Shown: positions 7,599 to 20,959 of the stretch, in pieces
Layout: each line of letters opens with the position of its first letter
Position numbering within the stretch: position 1 is the first letter of the stretch
Assembly: GCA_002213445.1 (NCBI GenBank)
Contig: NJIE01000024.1
Location: 1 to 64,000, forward strand
Direction: 5' to 3'
DNA: 64,000 nt
DNA from: Xenophilus sp. AP218F
GTDB lineage: Bacteria; Pseudomonadota; Gammaproteobacteria; Burkholderiales; Chromobacteriaceae
Position numbers and translations under genes: made by a program
Notes under the pieces: model-generated
What the model saw: only the letters and a program-made list of their open reading frames with translations
The model's database searches: none
What the model was told of the DNA's origin: nothing

Positions 7599-9428
7599 TC
7601 ACTCCACGGTAACGGATTTGGCCAGGTTGCGCGGCTTGTCCACATCCGTGCCGCGCGCCAGCGCCACGTGGTAGGCCAGCATCTGCACCGGGATGGCGTG
7701 GACGATGGGACTGAGCACGCCTACGTGGCGCGGGGTGCGGATCACGTGCACGCCGGCCGATTCGCTGAAGTGGCTGTCGGCGTCGGCAAACACGAACAGC
7801 TCGCCGCCGCGCGCGCTCACTTCTTGCATATTGGACTTCACCTTTTCCAGCAACGCGTCGTTGGGAGCGATCACCACCACCGGGATATGCTCGTCCACCA
7901 GCGCCAGCGGGCCGTGCTTCAGTTCGCCGGCCGGGTAGGCTTCGGCGTGGATGTAAGAGATTTCCTTGAGCTTGAGCGCGCCTTCCAGCGCGATCGGGTA
8001 GTGCAGGCCGCGGCCGAGGAACAGGGCGTTGTCCTTGGCGGCGAAGCGTTCGGACCAGGCCTTGATCTGCGGCTCCAGGTTGAGCGCGTGCTGCACCGAG
8101 CCCGGCAGGTGGCGCAGCTCGTCCAGATACTGCGCCTCGTCGGCGGCGGATACCTTGCCGTGCAGCTTGCCCAGCGTCACCGCCAGCGCGAACAGGCCGA
8201 CCAGTTGCGTGGTGAAGGCCTTGGTGGAGGCCACGCCGATTTCCGCGCCGGCGCGGGTGTAGAACACCAGGTCGCTGGCGCGCGGGATAGCCGATTCGCG
8301 CACGTTGCAGATGGACAGCGCGTGCCGGTGGCCCAGCTCGCGGGCGTATTTCAGCGCTTCCATGGTGTCCAGCGTCTCGCCGGATTGCGAGATGGTCACC
8401 ACCAGATAGTCCGGGTGCGCCCAGGCGGCGCGGTAGCGGTATTCGCTGGCGATTTCCACGTCGCACTGCACGCCGGCGATGGTTTCGATCCAGTACTTGG
8501 CGGTGAGGCCGGCGTAATAGCTGGTGCCGCAGGCCAGAATCTTGACGCCCTTGAGCTTGGGCATCAGCGTGCCGGTTTCGTCGCCGAACAGCGCCGGGGT
8601 GAAGCCGTGGTCCAGCACCGCTTCGATGGTGTCGGATAGCGCCTTGGGCTGCTCGTGGATTTCCTTCTGCATGAAGTGGCTGTACGGGCCCAGCTCCAGC
8701 GAGGCCAGCGAGACGTCGGAGACGTGCACTTCGCGCTCGATGGGCTGGTCGTTCTTGTCGATCAGCTTGACGCCGTCGCGGGTGATCAGGCCCAGATCGC
8801 CTTCTTCCAGGAAGATCACGCGGCGGGTGGCGGACAGGATGGCGGAGACGTCGGAGGCGATGAAGTTTTCGCCTTCGCCCAGGCCCACCAGCAGCGGGCA
8901 GCCCATCCGCGCGCACACCAGCTCGTCCGGGCGGTCTACGGCGATGACGCCGATGGCGTAAGCGCCGGTCAGCTCGCGGCTGGCCTGTTTGACGGCGTCG
9001 AACAGGCTGACGCCGGTCTGGTAATAATGATGCACCAGGTGGGCGATCACTTCGGTGTCGGTTTGCGATTCGAAGGCGTAGCCCAGATCCTTCAGACGCT
9101 GGCGCTGTTCTTCGTGGTTTTCGATGATGCCGTTGTGCACCACGGCGATCTTGCCGAAGGAGATATGCGGGTGGGCGTTGGGTTCGGTCACGCCGCCATG
9201 GGTGGCCCAGCGGGTGTGGCCGATGCCGAGCTGGCCTTGCAGCGCTTCCTCGGCGGCGGCGTTTTCCATTTCCGCCACGCGGCCGACGCGGCGCACGCGG
9301 CGGATGGCCTCGCCCGCCAACACGGCGATGCCGGCAGAATCATAACCCCGGTATTCCAGCCGCTTGAGGCCGTCTACCAGTACCGGAACGATATTACGCT
9401 TGGCGATGGCGCCAACAATGCCGCACAT
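7599..9428 (-). CDS. glmS: Glutamine--fructose-6-phosphate aminotransferase
   Basis: Makes glucosamine-6-phosphate from fructose-6-phosphate and glutamine, the first step toward UDP-GlcNAc for peptidoglycan and LPS. The 609-residue length is standard. The mature N-terminus starts with the nucleophilic Cys2 (MCGIVGA), giving a class II glutaminase domain (about 1-220). Two SIS sugar-isomerase domains follow (about 285-420 and 455-590), and the conserved C-terminus ends [11 protein letters not shown]. The start has a good site (CAGGAGA, minus strand). glmU, acting two steps later, lies 3 kb upstream on the same strand, with a DeoR-family regulator just before glmS. No glmS ribozyme was recognised in the 150-base upstream gap. 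The 3' end forms the likely attTn7 site. Confidence 0.97.
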   Translation of the reverse strand: MCGIVGAIAKRNIVPVLVDGLKRLEYRGYDSAGIAVLAGEAIRRVRRVGRVAEMENAAAEEALQGQLGIGHTRWATHGGVTEPNAHPHISFGKIAVVHNGIIENHEEQRQRLKDLGYAFESQTDTEVIAHLVHHYYQTGVSLFDAVKQASRELTGAYAIGVIAVDRPDELVCARMGCPLLVGLGEGENFIASDVSAILSATRRVIFLEEGDLGLITRDGVKLIDKNDQPIEREVHVSDVSLASLELGPYSHFMQKEIHEQPKALSDTIEAVLDHGFTPALFGDETGTLMPKLKGVKILACGTSYYAGLTAKYWIETIAGVQCDVEIASEYRYRAAWAHPDYLVVTISQSGETLDTMEALKYARELGHRHALSICNVRESAIPRASDLVFYTRAGAEIGVASTKAFTTQLVGLFALAVTLGKLHGKVSAADEAQYLDELRHLPGSVQHALNLEPQIKAWSERFAAKDNALFLGRGLHYPIALEGALKLKEISYIHAEAYPAGELKHGPLALVDEHIPVVVIAPNDALLEKVKSNMQEVSARGGELFVFADADSHFSESAGVHVIRTPRHVGVLSPIVHAIPVQMLAYHVALARGTDVDKPRNLAKSVTVE

Positions 9429-9452
9429 TACTTTCTCCTGAGAAAAATTGCA

Positions 9453-9601
9453 TTAGCCACGGAAACACACGGAATCCAGAACGTCGCAGCGTCTTAGCCG
9501 CGCCACGCGCAGTCGCCGTCGCTCAAATCGCTATCATTCGTTCAAGTCTGCCGGCGTGCGCGACTACGCCAGCGCCATTCATTCCATGTGTTTCCGCGGC
9601 T
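9453..9601. repeat. Inverted pair of a dispersed repeat between glmS and the DeoR gene
   Basis: The unit TTAGCCACGGAAACACAC (9453 onward, through GGAATCC at 9477) is mirrored at 9579-9601, where the minus strand reads AGCCGCGGAAACACATGGAA. The second arm forms the last codons and stop of the DeoR-family gene. A related pair lies between hisD and hisG at 62364-62462, so this is a multi-copy intergenic family. Confidence 0.65.
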
Positions 9602-10385
9602 CGGTTTTCTTGGCCACGCCCGCCGCGGCGCAGATCAGCGCGACGCCTTTTGCCTGAATGATTTCTCTGGCCTCGCGACTGAGGCCGTCATCGGTCACCA
9701 GGGTGTGGATCCTGTCCCACGGCAGCTCCAGATTGGGGATGCGGCGGCCGATCTTGTCGGACTCCACCATCACCACCACTTCGCGCGCCGCTTCGGCCAT
9801 CACCCGCGACAGGCCCACCAGTTCGTTGAAAGTGGTGGTGCCGCGCGCCAGGTCTATGCCGTCGGCGCCGATGAACAGCTGGTCGAAGTCGTAGGAACGC
9901 AGCACCTGCTCGGCCACCTGGCCCTGAAACGATTCGGAATGCGGGTCCCAGGTGCCGCCGGTCATCAGCAGCGTCGGTTCGTTTTCCAGCTCGCGCAGGG
10001 CGGCGGCCACGTTCAGGGAATTGGTCATTACCACCAGGCCGCGCTTGCTCCCCAGGAGCGGAATCATGGCGCTGGTGGTGGTGCCGCTGTCGATGATGAC
10101 GCGGTTATGGTCGCGCAACCGCTCCGCGGCGGCGCGGGCGATGGCCTGCTTTCGTTGCGAAACTTGCCGCGCGTCTTCCTCCTCCACCATCTCGCTGGGC
10201 AGCGACACCGCCCCGCCGTAGCGGCGCAGCAGCAGGCCGCCGGTTTCCAGCAGGGCCAGGTCTTTGCGGATGGTCACTTCGGAAGTGGCGAAACGCTGGG
10301 TCAGCTCGTCCACGCTGATTTCGCCGCGCTCCTGAACCAGGGCGGCGATGGCATGGCGGCGTTGTTGCGTGTTTCGTTTGGTCAT
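9579..10385 (-). CDS. DeoR/GlpR-family transcriptional regulator
   Basis: A 268-residue repressor-type protein. The N-terminal DeoR winged helix (about 5-60) has the recognition region TSEVTIRKDLALLE and the family sequence RRYGGA. The C-terminal sugar-phosphate sensor domain (about 75-250) includes DSGTT, TNSLNVA and the GADGID motif. It lies immediately upstream of glmS on the same strand, so it plausibly senses an amino-sugar phosphate and controls glmS, but the ligand is inferred. The last residues (RKHME) are encoded by one arm of a dispersed repeat. A TTTCG-N3-CGAAA inverted repeat sits just upstream of its start and may be an autoregulatory operator. Confidence 0.85.
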   Translation of the reverse strand: MTKRNTQQRRHAIAALVQERGEISVDELTQRFATSEVTIRKDLALLETGGLLLRRYGGAVSLPSEMVEEEDARQVSQRKQAIARAAAERLRDHNRVIIDSGTTTSAMIPLLGSKRGLVVMTNSLNVAAALRELENEPTLLMTGGTWDPHSESFQGQVAEQVLRSYDFDQLFIGADGIDLARGTTTFNELVGLSRVMAEAAREVVVMVESDKIGRRIPNLELPWDRIHTLVTDDGLSREAREIIQAKGVALICAAAGVAKKTEPRKHME

Positions 10386-10392
10386 CTACAAG

Positions 10393-10405
10393 TTTCGTTT
10401 CGAAA
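10393..10405. promoter_or_regulatory. Candidate DeoR-family operator
   Basis: The inverted repeat TTTCG-TTT-CGAAA lies eight bases upstream of the DeoR-family gene start. Operators of several DeoR/GlpR relatives contain TTTCG/CGAAA half-sites, so autoregulation is plausible. The repeat could also be chance. Confidence 0.35.
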
Positions 10406-10563
10406 GTTTTGGAATCATAGCAGCGCGCCGCGCCACCGACAAGCCGGCAACAGATTGTCAGCCGATGGCGCCTTTGGCATAGTTCGCCTCTCACAATGAT
10501 GTATTCGTCGTCCGCTCGCGCCAGACTTGGCGGCGCGACAGGCGGCAGCCCAAGGAAACGAAA

Positions 10564-10905
10564 ATGAAAGCATGGTTCGCCGCGTTCTGCGCGCTGTCTA
10601 GCCTGGCCGCAGCCAGCTGGGCCGAGCCGCCGGACCAGTTTGCCGGCACCTTGCAAAAAGAAGGCGCGCAGTGGGTGCTGACCCGCTGCGATCTGGTCAA
10701 GCACCGTTACCTGCTGCGCGACGCCGACGGCCAGGCCGAAGGCTTCGACGCCTTGCTGCCCGCCGAGGCCAAGCGCGCCAACGGCGCCGTCACGGTGGCG
10801 GTGGCGGCGCGCTATCTGCAACGGGACGACGGCGACGCCTTGCGCGTCTCCCGCGTATTGAGCGTGCAACCGGGCTCCTGCCATCTCGATGCCTTATTCG
10901 ATTAG
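10564..10905 (+). CDS. Small exported protein of unknown function
   Basis: A 113-residue protein with a clear Sec signal peptide (positive MKAW start, hydrophobic core, cleavage near ASWA-EPPD at residue 20). The mature part is about 93 residues with two cysteines (TRCDL and GSCHL) that could form a disulfide in the periplasm. I recognise no family. The start is an ATG with GGAAACGAAA upstream. It overlaps the following membrane CHAP gene by 17 bases, so the two are probably co-translated and may work together at the envelope. Confidence 0.7.
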   Translation: MKAWFAAFCALSSLAAASWAEPPDQFAGTLQKEGAQWVLTRCDLVKHRYLLRDADGQAEGFDALLPAEAKRANGAVTVAVAARYLQRDDGDALRVSRVLSVQPGSCHLDALFD

Positions 10906-11953
10906 CCGCGCCAGGCCGTGGCGCTGGCTGGCCCTCTACGCCGGCCTGCAAATGGCGGCGTGGCTGATCGCCTACGAGAGCGGCTTCCACGCCTGGCGCG
11001 TCTGGGTGGGGCCGCCCAGGCATGACATCGCCTACGGCCTGCAACTGCATTACGCCGTCCTGCTGCTGATGCCCGGCCTCGCCCTCTTCAACGCCGCCGC
11101 CTGCGTCTGGCGTCCAGGCCGGACGGCCTGGCTCGCGACGGCGTGCTGCGCGCTGGTCTGGTTCGGGTATTGGTTCAATCTCTGGCCCGGCATGCCGCTG
11201 CGCTGGGCCTTGACGCAAACCTCCGGGCTCTTGGCCCTTTGCCTGCCTCCCCTCCTCAAGCGGATGACGGCCGGCAATGCCCCCATCCCCTGGCGCAAAA
11301 CGCTGCTGAGCGCGGCGGCGCTGCTGACGGCGATGGCGCTGGCCGGCTACTGGGCCGCGACGCATCTCAACCTCAATCCCTCGCGCGCCGTCGGCCAGAT
11401 CATCGACAAGCAGCACGACGTAGCCGTGTATTACAACGGCGGCGTGCAACACGTGGACGGCCGCAACCTGACTGCCGACGGCTACAACCTGGGCCTGCGC
11501 TACCAGTGCGTGGAGTTCGTCAAGCGCTACTACTATCAGCGCTTCGGACACAAGATGCCCAACGACAAGGGCCATGCCCGCGACTTTTTCCAGCCGCGTC
11601 TGGCCAGCGGCGAACTCAACCGGGAGCGCGGGTTGCTGCAGTTTCGCAACGACGGCGGCAGCCTGCCGCAAGCCGACGATCTGGTGGTGTTCGCGCCCTG
11701 GCTGTTCAATCGCTACGGCCACGTCGCCATCGTCAGCGAAACCGGGCCCGACTTTGTCGAAATCGTGCAGCAGAACCCCGGCCCCTTCGGCGCTTCGCGC
11801 GAGCGCATGCCGCTGAAAAGGGTGAGCGGCGCGCTTCTGGTCGGGCATCCGCGGTTGCTTGGCTGGCTGCGGCGTCCCCCGCCCCTCGCGGATGCGCCAA
11901 CCGAGCCTGCGCCCGTCGCGCCGGCCAAGCAGGAAGCGCCCCCTCGTGATTAA
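10889..11953 (+). CDS. Membrane-anchored CHAP-domain amidase-like protein
   Basis: 354 residues. The N-terminal 155 residues contain about four hydrophobic membrane segments (near 12-30, 54-72, 83-98 and 138-155). A CHAP domain (about 165-320) follows with the catalytic Cys207 (YQCVEFVKRYY), His278 (YGHVAIV) and a polar residue in QQNPG. CHAP enzymes cleave peptide bonds in peptidoglycan cross-links or in glutathionylspermidine. The YQCVEF opening resembles the latter class, so the substrate is uncertain. Topology suggests a periplasmic catalytic domain. The C-terminus is a proline/alanine tail. It overlaps the preceding exported-protein gene. Confidence 0.7.
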   Translation: MPYSISRARPWRWLALYAGLQMAAWLIAYESGFHAWRVWVGPPRHDIAYGLQLHYAVLLLMPGLALFNAAACVWRPGRTAWLATACCALVWFGYWFNLWPGMPLRWALTQTSGLLALCLPPLLKRMTAGNAPIPWRKTLLSAAALLTAMALAGYWAATHLNLNPSRAVGQIIDKQHDVAVYYNGGVQHVDGRNLTADGYNLGLRYQCVEFVKRYYYQRFGHKMPNDKGHARDFFQPRLASGELNRERGLLQFRNDGGSLPQADDLVVFAPWLFNRYGHVAIVSETGPDFVEIVQQNPGPFGASRERMPLKRVSGALLVGHPRLLGWLRRPPPLADAPTEPAPVAPAKQEAPPRD

Positions 11954-12420
11954 GACCCTCCTCTCGGCCTGATCGCCCTGCTCGGCCTCAACGCGGCGCA
12001 GGCCGCGCCCCGACTCGCGCAAACCGTGCCCGGCCAGATCATCGGCCTGTCGCCCGATGGCGACGGCCTGCTGCTGGCGCGAGAGCGGCAATTGCTGGAG
12101 GACGACTCCCGCCTGGACAAGGCTTTGCAGGAGATATTGCTGATCGGCACCCGCCATCGGAGCCGCCTGCCCGGTCTTGACAGGATGCGCGGCCAGGAAC
12201 GCCTGGCGCTGGAAGCGCTACGCCTACATCCTGCCGGCGTTTCTGCGCTGGTCGGACGATGGCATGACGCTGGCGCTGTCCGCCGGCAAACACGGCGACA
12301 TGCGCGCCGTGATCTGGCGGTTCGGCTCGCCGCCGCGGGAAGTGGGGCCCGACGACGCGGCGCTGGCCGGGTGCATTTACCGCCTGGAGCAAGCGGCGTT
12401 GCCCGCGCACCGGGCGCAAA
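11946..12420 (+). pseudogene. Remnant of an exported protein gene, two frame breaks
   Basis: A start-like GTGATTAAG at 11946 and a signal-peptide-like stretch (LIALLGLNAAQA) are in different frames. Another shift is needed near 12175-12215 to pass from LEDDSRLDKALQEILLIG to RYAYILPAFLRWSDDG and ALSAGKHGDMRAVIWRFG. Read together they give about 150 residues of an exported protein whose end has no stop before the glmU terminator. Either the gene is decayed or the assembly contains two indels. No family recognised. Confidence 0.55.
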
Positions 12421-12451
12421 AAAGCCCGGCGTCCGCAAGGGACGGCCGGGC
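12418..12451 (-). terminator. Intrinsic terminator after glmU
   Basis: On the minus strand, GCCCGGC and GCCGGGC arms with a GC-rich interior are followed by TTTTTT, 21 bases beyond the glmU stop. The stem also overlaps the end of the neighbouring plus-strand gene remnant. Confidence 0.85.
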
Positions 12452-12471
12452 CTCGTCGACGCGCCGCTGGC

Positions 12472-13836
12472 TCAGCTCTTCTTCTGCGGACGCCGCCAGC
12501 CCGGAATCGTCACCTGGCGCGCCCGCGCCACGGTCAGCTCGCCGGCCGGCGTGTTCTTGCTGATCACCGAACCCGCGCCTATGGTCGAGTCTCTCTCCAG
12601 CGTCACCGGAGCCACCATCAGGGTGCCGGAGCCGACAAACACGTTGTCGCCGATGATGGTCTTGAATTTGTTGACGCCGTCGTAGTTGCAGGTGACCGAG
12701 CCGGCGCCGACGTTGACCTTGCGGCCGATCTCGGCGTCGCCGATGTAGGTCAGGTGGTTCACCTTGGACCCCTCGCCCACCTTGCTCTTCTTCACCTCGA
12801 CGAAATTGCCGATATGCACGTGGCCGGCCAGCTCCGCGCCGGGGCGCAGGCGTGCGTAGGGGCCGATCTTGCAGGCTTCGCCCACCACCGCGTCTTCCAG
12901 GTGCGAGAACGGCGCGATCTTGGTTCCCGCCGCGATCTTGACGTTCTTCAGCACGCAATGCGCGCCGATTTCCACCTGGTCGCCCAGCTCCACCACGCCT
13001 TCGAACACGCAGCCGACATCGATGCTGACGTCCATGCCGTGTGTCAGCTCGCCGCGGATGTCGATGCGCGCCGGATCGGCCAGGGTCACGCCCGCCTCCA
13101 GCAGCGCGCGCGCCTGATTGGTTTGCAAGATGCGCTCCAGCTCGGCCAGCTGCAGCTTGTTGTTGACGCCGGCGGCTTCCCAGCTGGCGTCGACGCTGGC
13201 GCTATCCACCGCCACGCCGTCTTTCACCGCCAGTTCCAGCACGTCGGTCAGATAGTATTCGCCCTGGGCATTGCCGTTGTTCAGCGCGTTGAGCCAGCCG
13301 GCCAGGCGCGCGTTGGGCAGCGCCATCATGCCGGTATTGATCTCGCGGATCGCCAGCTGTTCGGGCGTGCAATCCTTGTGCTCGACGATGGCCTTGAGCT
13401 TGCCGTCCGCGCCGCGCACCATGCGGCCGTAGCCGCTGGCGTCGTCCAGCACGTCGGTGAGCACGGCCATGCCCGCGCCGGCGGCGTCCACCAGCCGCTG
13501 CAGGGTGGCGGTTTTGGTCAGGGGCACGTCGCCGTACAACACCAGCGTCTTGCCGTCCGCCGGCAGGTGCGGCAAGGCCATCTTCAAGGCGTGGCCGGTG
13601 CCCAGTTGCTCGGTCTGCTCCGCCCAGACGATATCGCTGTCGGCGATGCGCGCGCGCACCTGATCGCCGCCGTGGCCGTAAACCACGACGATGCGCGCCG
13701 GGTCGAGCGCGCGAGCGGCGCGGATCACCCGCGCCAGCATCGGCGCGCCGCCGATGGGATGCAGCACCTTGGGCATGGTCGAATACATGCGCTTGCCTTT
13801 GCCGGCAGCGAGAATGACGATACTGAGACTATCCAT
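12472..13836 (-). CDS. glmU: Bifunctional UDP-GlcNAc pyrophosphorylase / GlcN-1-P acetyltransferase
   Basis: Acetylates glucosamine-1-phosphate and then couples it to UTP, giving UDP-GlcNAc for peptidoglycan and LPS in the cytoplasm. The 454-residue length is normal. The N-terminal nucleotidyltransferase domain opens with LAAGKGKRMYSTMPKVLH (about 8-25). The C-terminal left-handed beta-helix (about 250-440) has the hexapeptide pattern and the acetyltransferase segment HLTYIGDAEIG. It follows the ATP synthase operon on the same strand but is separated from it by a terminator. glmS lies 3 kb downstream. Confidence 0.97.
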   Translation of the reverse strand: MDSLSIVILAAGKGKRMYSTMPKVLHPIGGAPMLARVIRAARALDPARIVVVYGHGGDQVRARIADSDIVWAEQTEQLGTGHALKMALPHLPADGKTLVLYGDVPLTKTATLQRLVDAAGAGMAVLTDVLDDASGYGRMVRGADGKLKAIVEHKDCTPEQLAIREINTGMMALPNARLAGWLNALNNGNAQGEYYLTDVLELAVKDGVAVDSASVDASWEAAGVNNKLQLAELERILQTNQARALLEAGVTLADPARIDIRGELTHGMDVSIDVGCVFEGVVELGDQVEIGAHCVLKNVKIAAGTKIAPFSHLEDAVVGEACKIGPYARLRPGAELAGHVHIGNFVEVKKSKVGEGSKVNHLTYIGDAEIGRKVNVGAGSVTCNYDGVNKFKTIIGDNVFVGSGTLMVAPVTLERDSTIGAGSVISKNTPAGELTVARARQVTIPGWRRPQKKS

Positions 13837-13860
13837 GATTTTTTACTTGGCCAAAAACGG

Positions 13861-13888
13861 AAAAAGGCTGCCACTTGCGTGGCAGCCT
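13861..13888 (-). terminator. Intrinsic terminator of the atp operon
   Basis: A perfect stem AGGCTGCCAC / GTGGCAGCCT with a four-base loop is followed on the minus strand by TTTTT, 30 bases after the atpC stop. Confidence 0.9.
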
Positions 13889-13917
13889 GCACTATACACG
13901 ATTACGCATCGCGCATT

Positions 13918-14340
13918 TTAGTGAGCGCGCTTCTTGAGGTAGTCCAGCGTCTTGAGCTCGGCAATGGCCGCCGCCAGGGCGGCGTGGGCCTTGGCCGTGC
14001 TCAGGTCGTCGGTCGCGTGCTTGAGGGCATCCTCTGCCGCGCGTTTCGCCTCATTGGCGCGGGCCTCATCGAGATCCTCGCCGCGGATCGCCGTATCGGC
14101 GAGCACGGTAATCAGCGTCGGTTGCACTTCCATCATGCCACCGGACACGGCTACCAGTACTTCTTCCTTGCTGTCCGGCACTTTCATGCGCAGGACGCCC
14201 GGCTTGATACGGGTCAGGAGCGGCACGTGTTGCGGGTAGACGCCGATCTCGCCTTCGGTAGCCGGGGCGACCAGGAATTCGGCCTCTCCGGAGAAGATGA
14301 GTTGCTCGGTGCTAACCACTTCCACACGCATCTTGGACAT
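13918..14340 (-). CDS. atpC: F1 ATP synthase epsilon subunit
   Basis: Subunit of the F1 central stalk that couples rotor to catalysis and inhibits ATP hydrolysis. 140 residues: N-terminal beta-sandwich (about 1-88, with MRVEVVSTEQLIFSGEAEF and the QHVPLLT segment), then the two-helix C-terminal regulatory hairpin (EDALKHATDD, AALAAAIAEL). The start at MSKMRVEV is supported by GGAGAGGGCGC before the ATG. It is the last gene of the operon, 11 bases after atpD. Confidence 0.96.
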   Translation of the reverse strand: MSKMRVEVVSTEQLIFSGEAEFLVAPATEGEIGVYPQHVPLLTRIKPGVLRMKVPDSKEEVLVAVSGGMMEVQPTLITVLADTAIRGEDLDEARANEAKRAAEDALKHATDDLSTAKAHAALAAAIAELKTLDYLKKRAH

Positions 14341-14351
14341 GCGCCCTCTCC

Positions 14352-15758
<1,407 letters not shown>

Positions 15759-15791
15759 CTAAACAATAAACTTTTACAGTCCGTGAACGGC

Positions 15792-16658
15792 TTACACCGC
15801 TGCGGCACCTGCCACGATTTCCGACAACTCGGTGGTAATCGCCGCCTGACGCGCCTTGTTGTAAACCAGGCGCAGCTGCTTGATGGTATTGCCCGCGTTG
15901 TCGGTGGCGGCTTTCATCGCCACCATCCGCGCGGCCTGCTCGGAGGCCATGTTCTCGGCCAGAGCCTGGTACACCACCGATTCCAGATAACGACGCACCA
16001 GGAATTCCATCAGCGTCGGGGCATCCGGCTCGTAGAGGTAATCCCACGAGTGCGAATGCTCCACCACCATATGGTGCGGGGTCAGCGGAAGCAGCTGTTC
16101 GAGTGCCGGCTCCTGCTTCATCGTGTTGATGAAGCGGGAGTACACGATGTAGACCGCGTCCAGTTCGCCATCAGCGTACTGCTTGAACAGAACTGTAAGC
16201 GGGCCAATCAGTTTTTCCATCTTCGGCATATCGCCGAGCTGGGTTGCGCTAGCCACTACGTTGAGGCGCGCGCGCTGGGCGGCCGCCAGGGCTTTCTGGC
16301 CCAGGCAGCAGACATCGACTTCGATGTCCTGATCCCGCAGTTCCTTGACCTGGGCGAAGAAGCGCTTGAACGAGTTCACGTTCAGGCCGCCGCAAAGACC
16401 CTTGTCGGAGGAAACCAGGATGATGCCAGCGCGCTTGACCACGTCGCGACGGGCCAGCAGCGGGTGACCAAGTTCCGCGTTCGCCTGAGCGAGGTGCGCC
16501 ATGACGGTGCGCACCTTCTCGGCGTAAGGACGGGCAGCGCGCATACGATCTTGCGTCTTGCGCATCTTCGAGGTCGACACCATCTGCATAGCGCGGGTGA
16601 TCTTCTGCGTGTTCTGCACGCTTCGGATCTTGGTGAGAATCTCTTTGCCGACTGCCAT
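15792..16658 (-). CDS. atpG: F1 ATP synthase gamma subunit
   Basis: Central rotor shaft of F1. 288 residues: N-terminal coiled-coil helix (GKEILTKIRSVQNTQKIT, with the conserved MQMVSTSKM), a middle Rossmann-like domain (GIILVSSDKGLCGGLN), and a C-terminal helix with the family segment MKAATDNAGN near residue 250. Length and motifs are standard for proteobacteria. Confidence 0.97.
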   Translation of the reverse strand: MAVGKEILTKIRSVQNTQKITRAMQMVSTSKMRKTQDRMRAARPYAEKVRTVMAHLAQANAELGHPLLARRDVVKRAGIILVSSDKGLCGGLNVNSFKRFFAQVKELRDQDIEVDVCCLGQKALAAAQRARLNVVASATQLGDMPKMEKLIGPLTVLFKQYADGELDAVYIVYSRFINTMKQEPALEQLLPLTPHHMVVEHSHSWDYLYEPDAPTLMEFLVRRYLESVVYQALAENMASEQAARMVAMKAATDNAGNTIKQLRLVYNKARQAAITTELSEIVAGAAAV

Positions 16659-16698
16659 ATCCTGAACCTTTCTCTAGCTACGACGTTAAGTCGAAGGC

Positions 16699-18243
<1,545 letters not shown>

Positions 18244-18251
18244 GATCTCTC

Positions 18252-18788
18252 CTAATTCTTGAGGCTTGCTGCCATGGCTTGCAGTTTGCCGCGCACGGAA
18301 GCGTCGATGACATCGTCACCCACCGACACGCGAACGCCGCCGATCAGGTCGGCGTTCTCATGCACGTCAAGGCGCACGGTCTTGCCGTACTTCTTGGAAA
18401 GCATGTTGGTCAGTTCGGATTTCTGGTCATCGGACATGGCAAACGCGGACTCCACATGGGCGTCCACGATGTTTTCCGATTGCGCCTTCAACAGTTCAAA
18501 CTGCGTGGCGATTTCCGGCAGCAGCGTCAAACGGGCGTTCTCGATCAGCGCGGCGATGAAGCGTTTCACTTCTTCGTTGCCGCGATTGCCGAGCACATCC
18601 AGCATCAGCGCCTCAACCTCTTGTGCGGTATGTTTCGGATTGGTGACCACAGCCACCATGTCCGGGTTGTTCACCATGGCAGCCAGCCACGCCAGCGCTT
18701 CCGACCACTGGTCCAGGCTGCGCTGCTGCGTGGCGAGGCTGTATACCGCTTCGGCGTAGGGCCTTGCGACGGTAATGAGTTCTGCCAT
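18252..18788 (-). CDS. atpH: F1 ATP synthase delta subunit
   Basis: Peripheral-stalk connector that fixes the alpha3beta3 head to the b subunits. 178 residues beginning [19 protein letters not shown], the family N-terminal signature, with a helical N-domain (1-105) and the C-terminal segment [20 protein letters not shown]. It follows atpF by seven bases. Confidence 0.96.
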   Translation of the reverse strand: MAELITVARPYAEAVYSLATQQRSLDQWSEALAWLAAMVNNPDMVAVVTNPKHTAQEVEALMLDVLGNRGNEEVKRFIAALIENARLTLLPEIATQFELLKAQSENIVDAHVESAFAMSDDQKSELTNMLSKKYGKTVRLDVHENADLIGGVRVSVGDDVIDASVRGKLQAMAASLKN

Positions 18789-18795
18789 GAGTTAA

Positions 18796-19266
18796 TTAAA
18801 ACTCCGCTTTGATGGAGGCAAGCAGGTCGGCGTGCTTGGCGGCGTCGATCTCCTTGCGCAGGATTTTCTCCGCGCCGGCAACGGCCAGGTCTGCCACCTG
18901 CGCGCGCAGGGCTTCCTTGGCGCGCAGCACTTCCTGATCGATTTCCGACTTGGCGTCGGCCACGATGCGGGCGCTTTCCACGCGCGCTGCATCCTTGGCT
19001 TCGTCCACGATCTGGTTGGCGCGCTTTTCGGCGGCGACCATGATCTCGGTCGCCTGCTGCTTGGCCTTGCGGATTTCGTCCGCAACGCGCTTTTCAGCCG
19101 CTTCCAGATCCTGCTTGCCACGCTCCGCAGCGGCCAAGCCATCAGCAATGCGCTTGGCCCGCTCATCCATCATGTTGGTAAGCGGAGGCCAAACAAACTT
19201 CATGGTGAACCATACCAGGATGGCGAACGAGATCGCCTGGCCCAGTAGTGTTACGTTAAATTCCAC
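18796..19266 (-). CDS. atpF: Fo ATP synthase b subunit
   Basis: Peripheral stalk of the ATP synthase. 156 residues: one N-terminal membrane helix (about 5-25, [20 protein letters not shown]), then a long charged coiled coil rich in Ala, Glu and Lys that reaches up to the delta subunit. The length equals that of E. coli AtpF. It is the single b gene, with no b' partner seen. Confidence 0.96.
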   Translation of the reverse strand: MEFNVTLLGQAISFAILVWFTMKFVWPPLTNMMDERAKRIADGLAAAERGKQDLEAAEKRVADEIRKAKQQATEIMVAAEKRANQIVDEAKDAARVESARIVADAKSEIDQEVLRAKEALRAQVADLAVAGAEKILRKEIDAAKHADLLASIKAEF

Positions 19267-19324
19267 GCTTGTTTTCCTCCAGAGTATGACTGCAACAACC
19301 GTTTACGAATCCGTTGAAAACGGA

Positions 19325-19660
<336 letters not shown>

Positions 19661-19682
19661 TCAATCTAAACAGGGTAAATCT

Positions 19683-20868
<1,186 letters not shown>

Positions 20869-20894
20869 GACCGCCAGAGCAAAAAAACCGCTGG

Positions 20895-20924
20895 ATTATA
20901 GGCTTTGCCCTTGAGCTGCGTCAA
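20895..20924 (-). promoter_or_regulatory. Sigma70-type promoter of the atp operon
   Basis: The minus strand carries TTGACG (20924-20919), an 18-base spacer, and a perfect TATAAT (20900-20895). It sits in the 91-base gap between the parB stop and atpI, so the ATP synthase genes have their own promoter. Confidence 0.85.
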
Positions 20925-20959
20925 CTTATGCGTCATTTGCATATTCCGCCGCAACTTTC

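Noticed and set aside
9429-9578. glmS ribozyme or riboswitch upstream of glmS
   Set aside because: The gap is short and dominated by the dispersed repeat. No ribozyme core was recognisable, and this class is mainly from Gram-positives.
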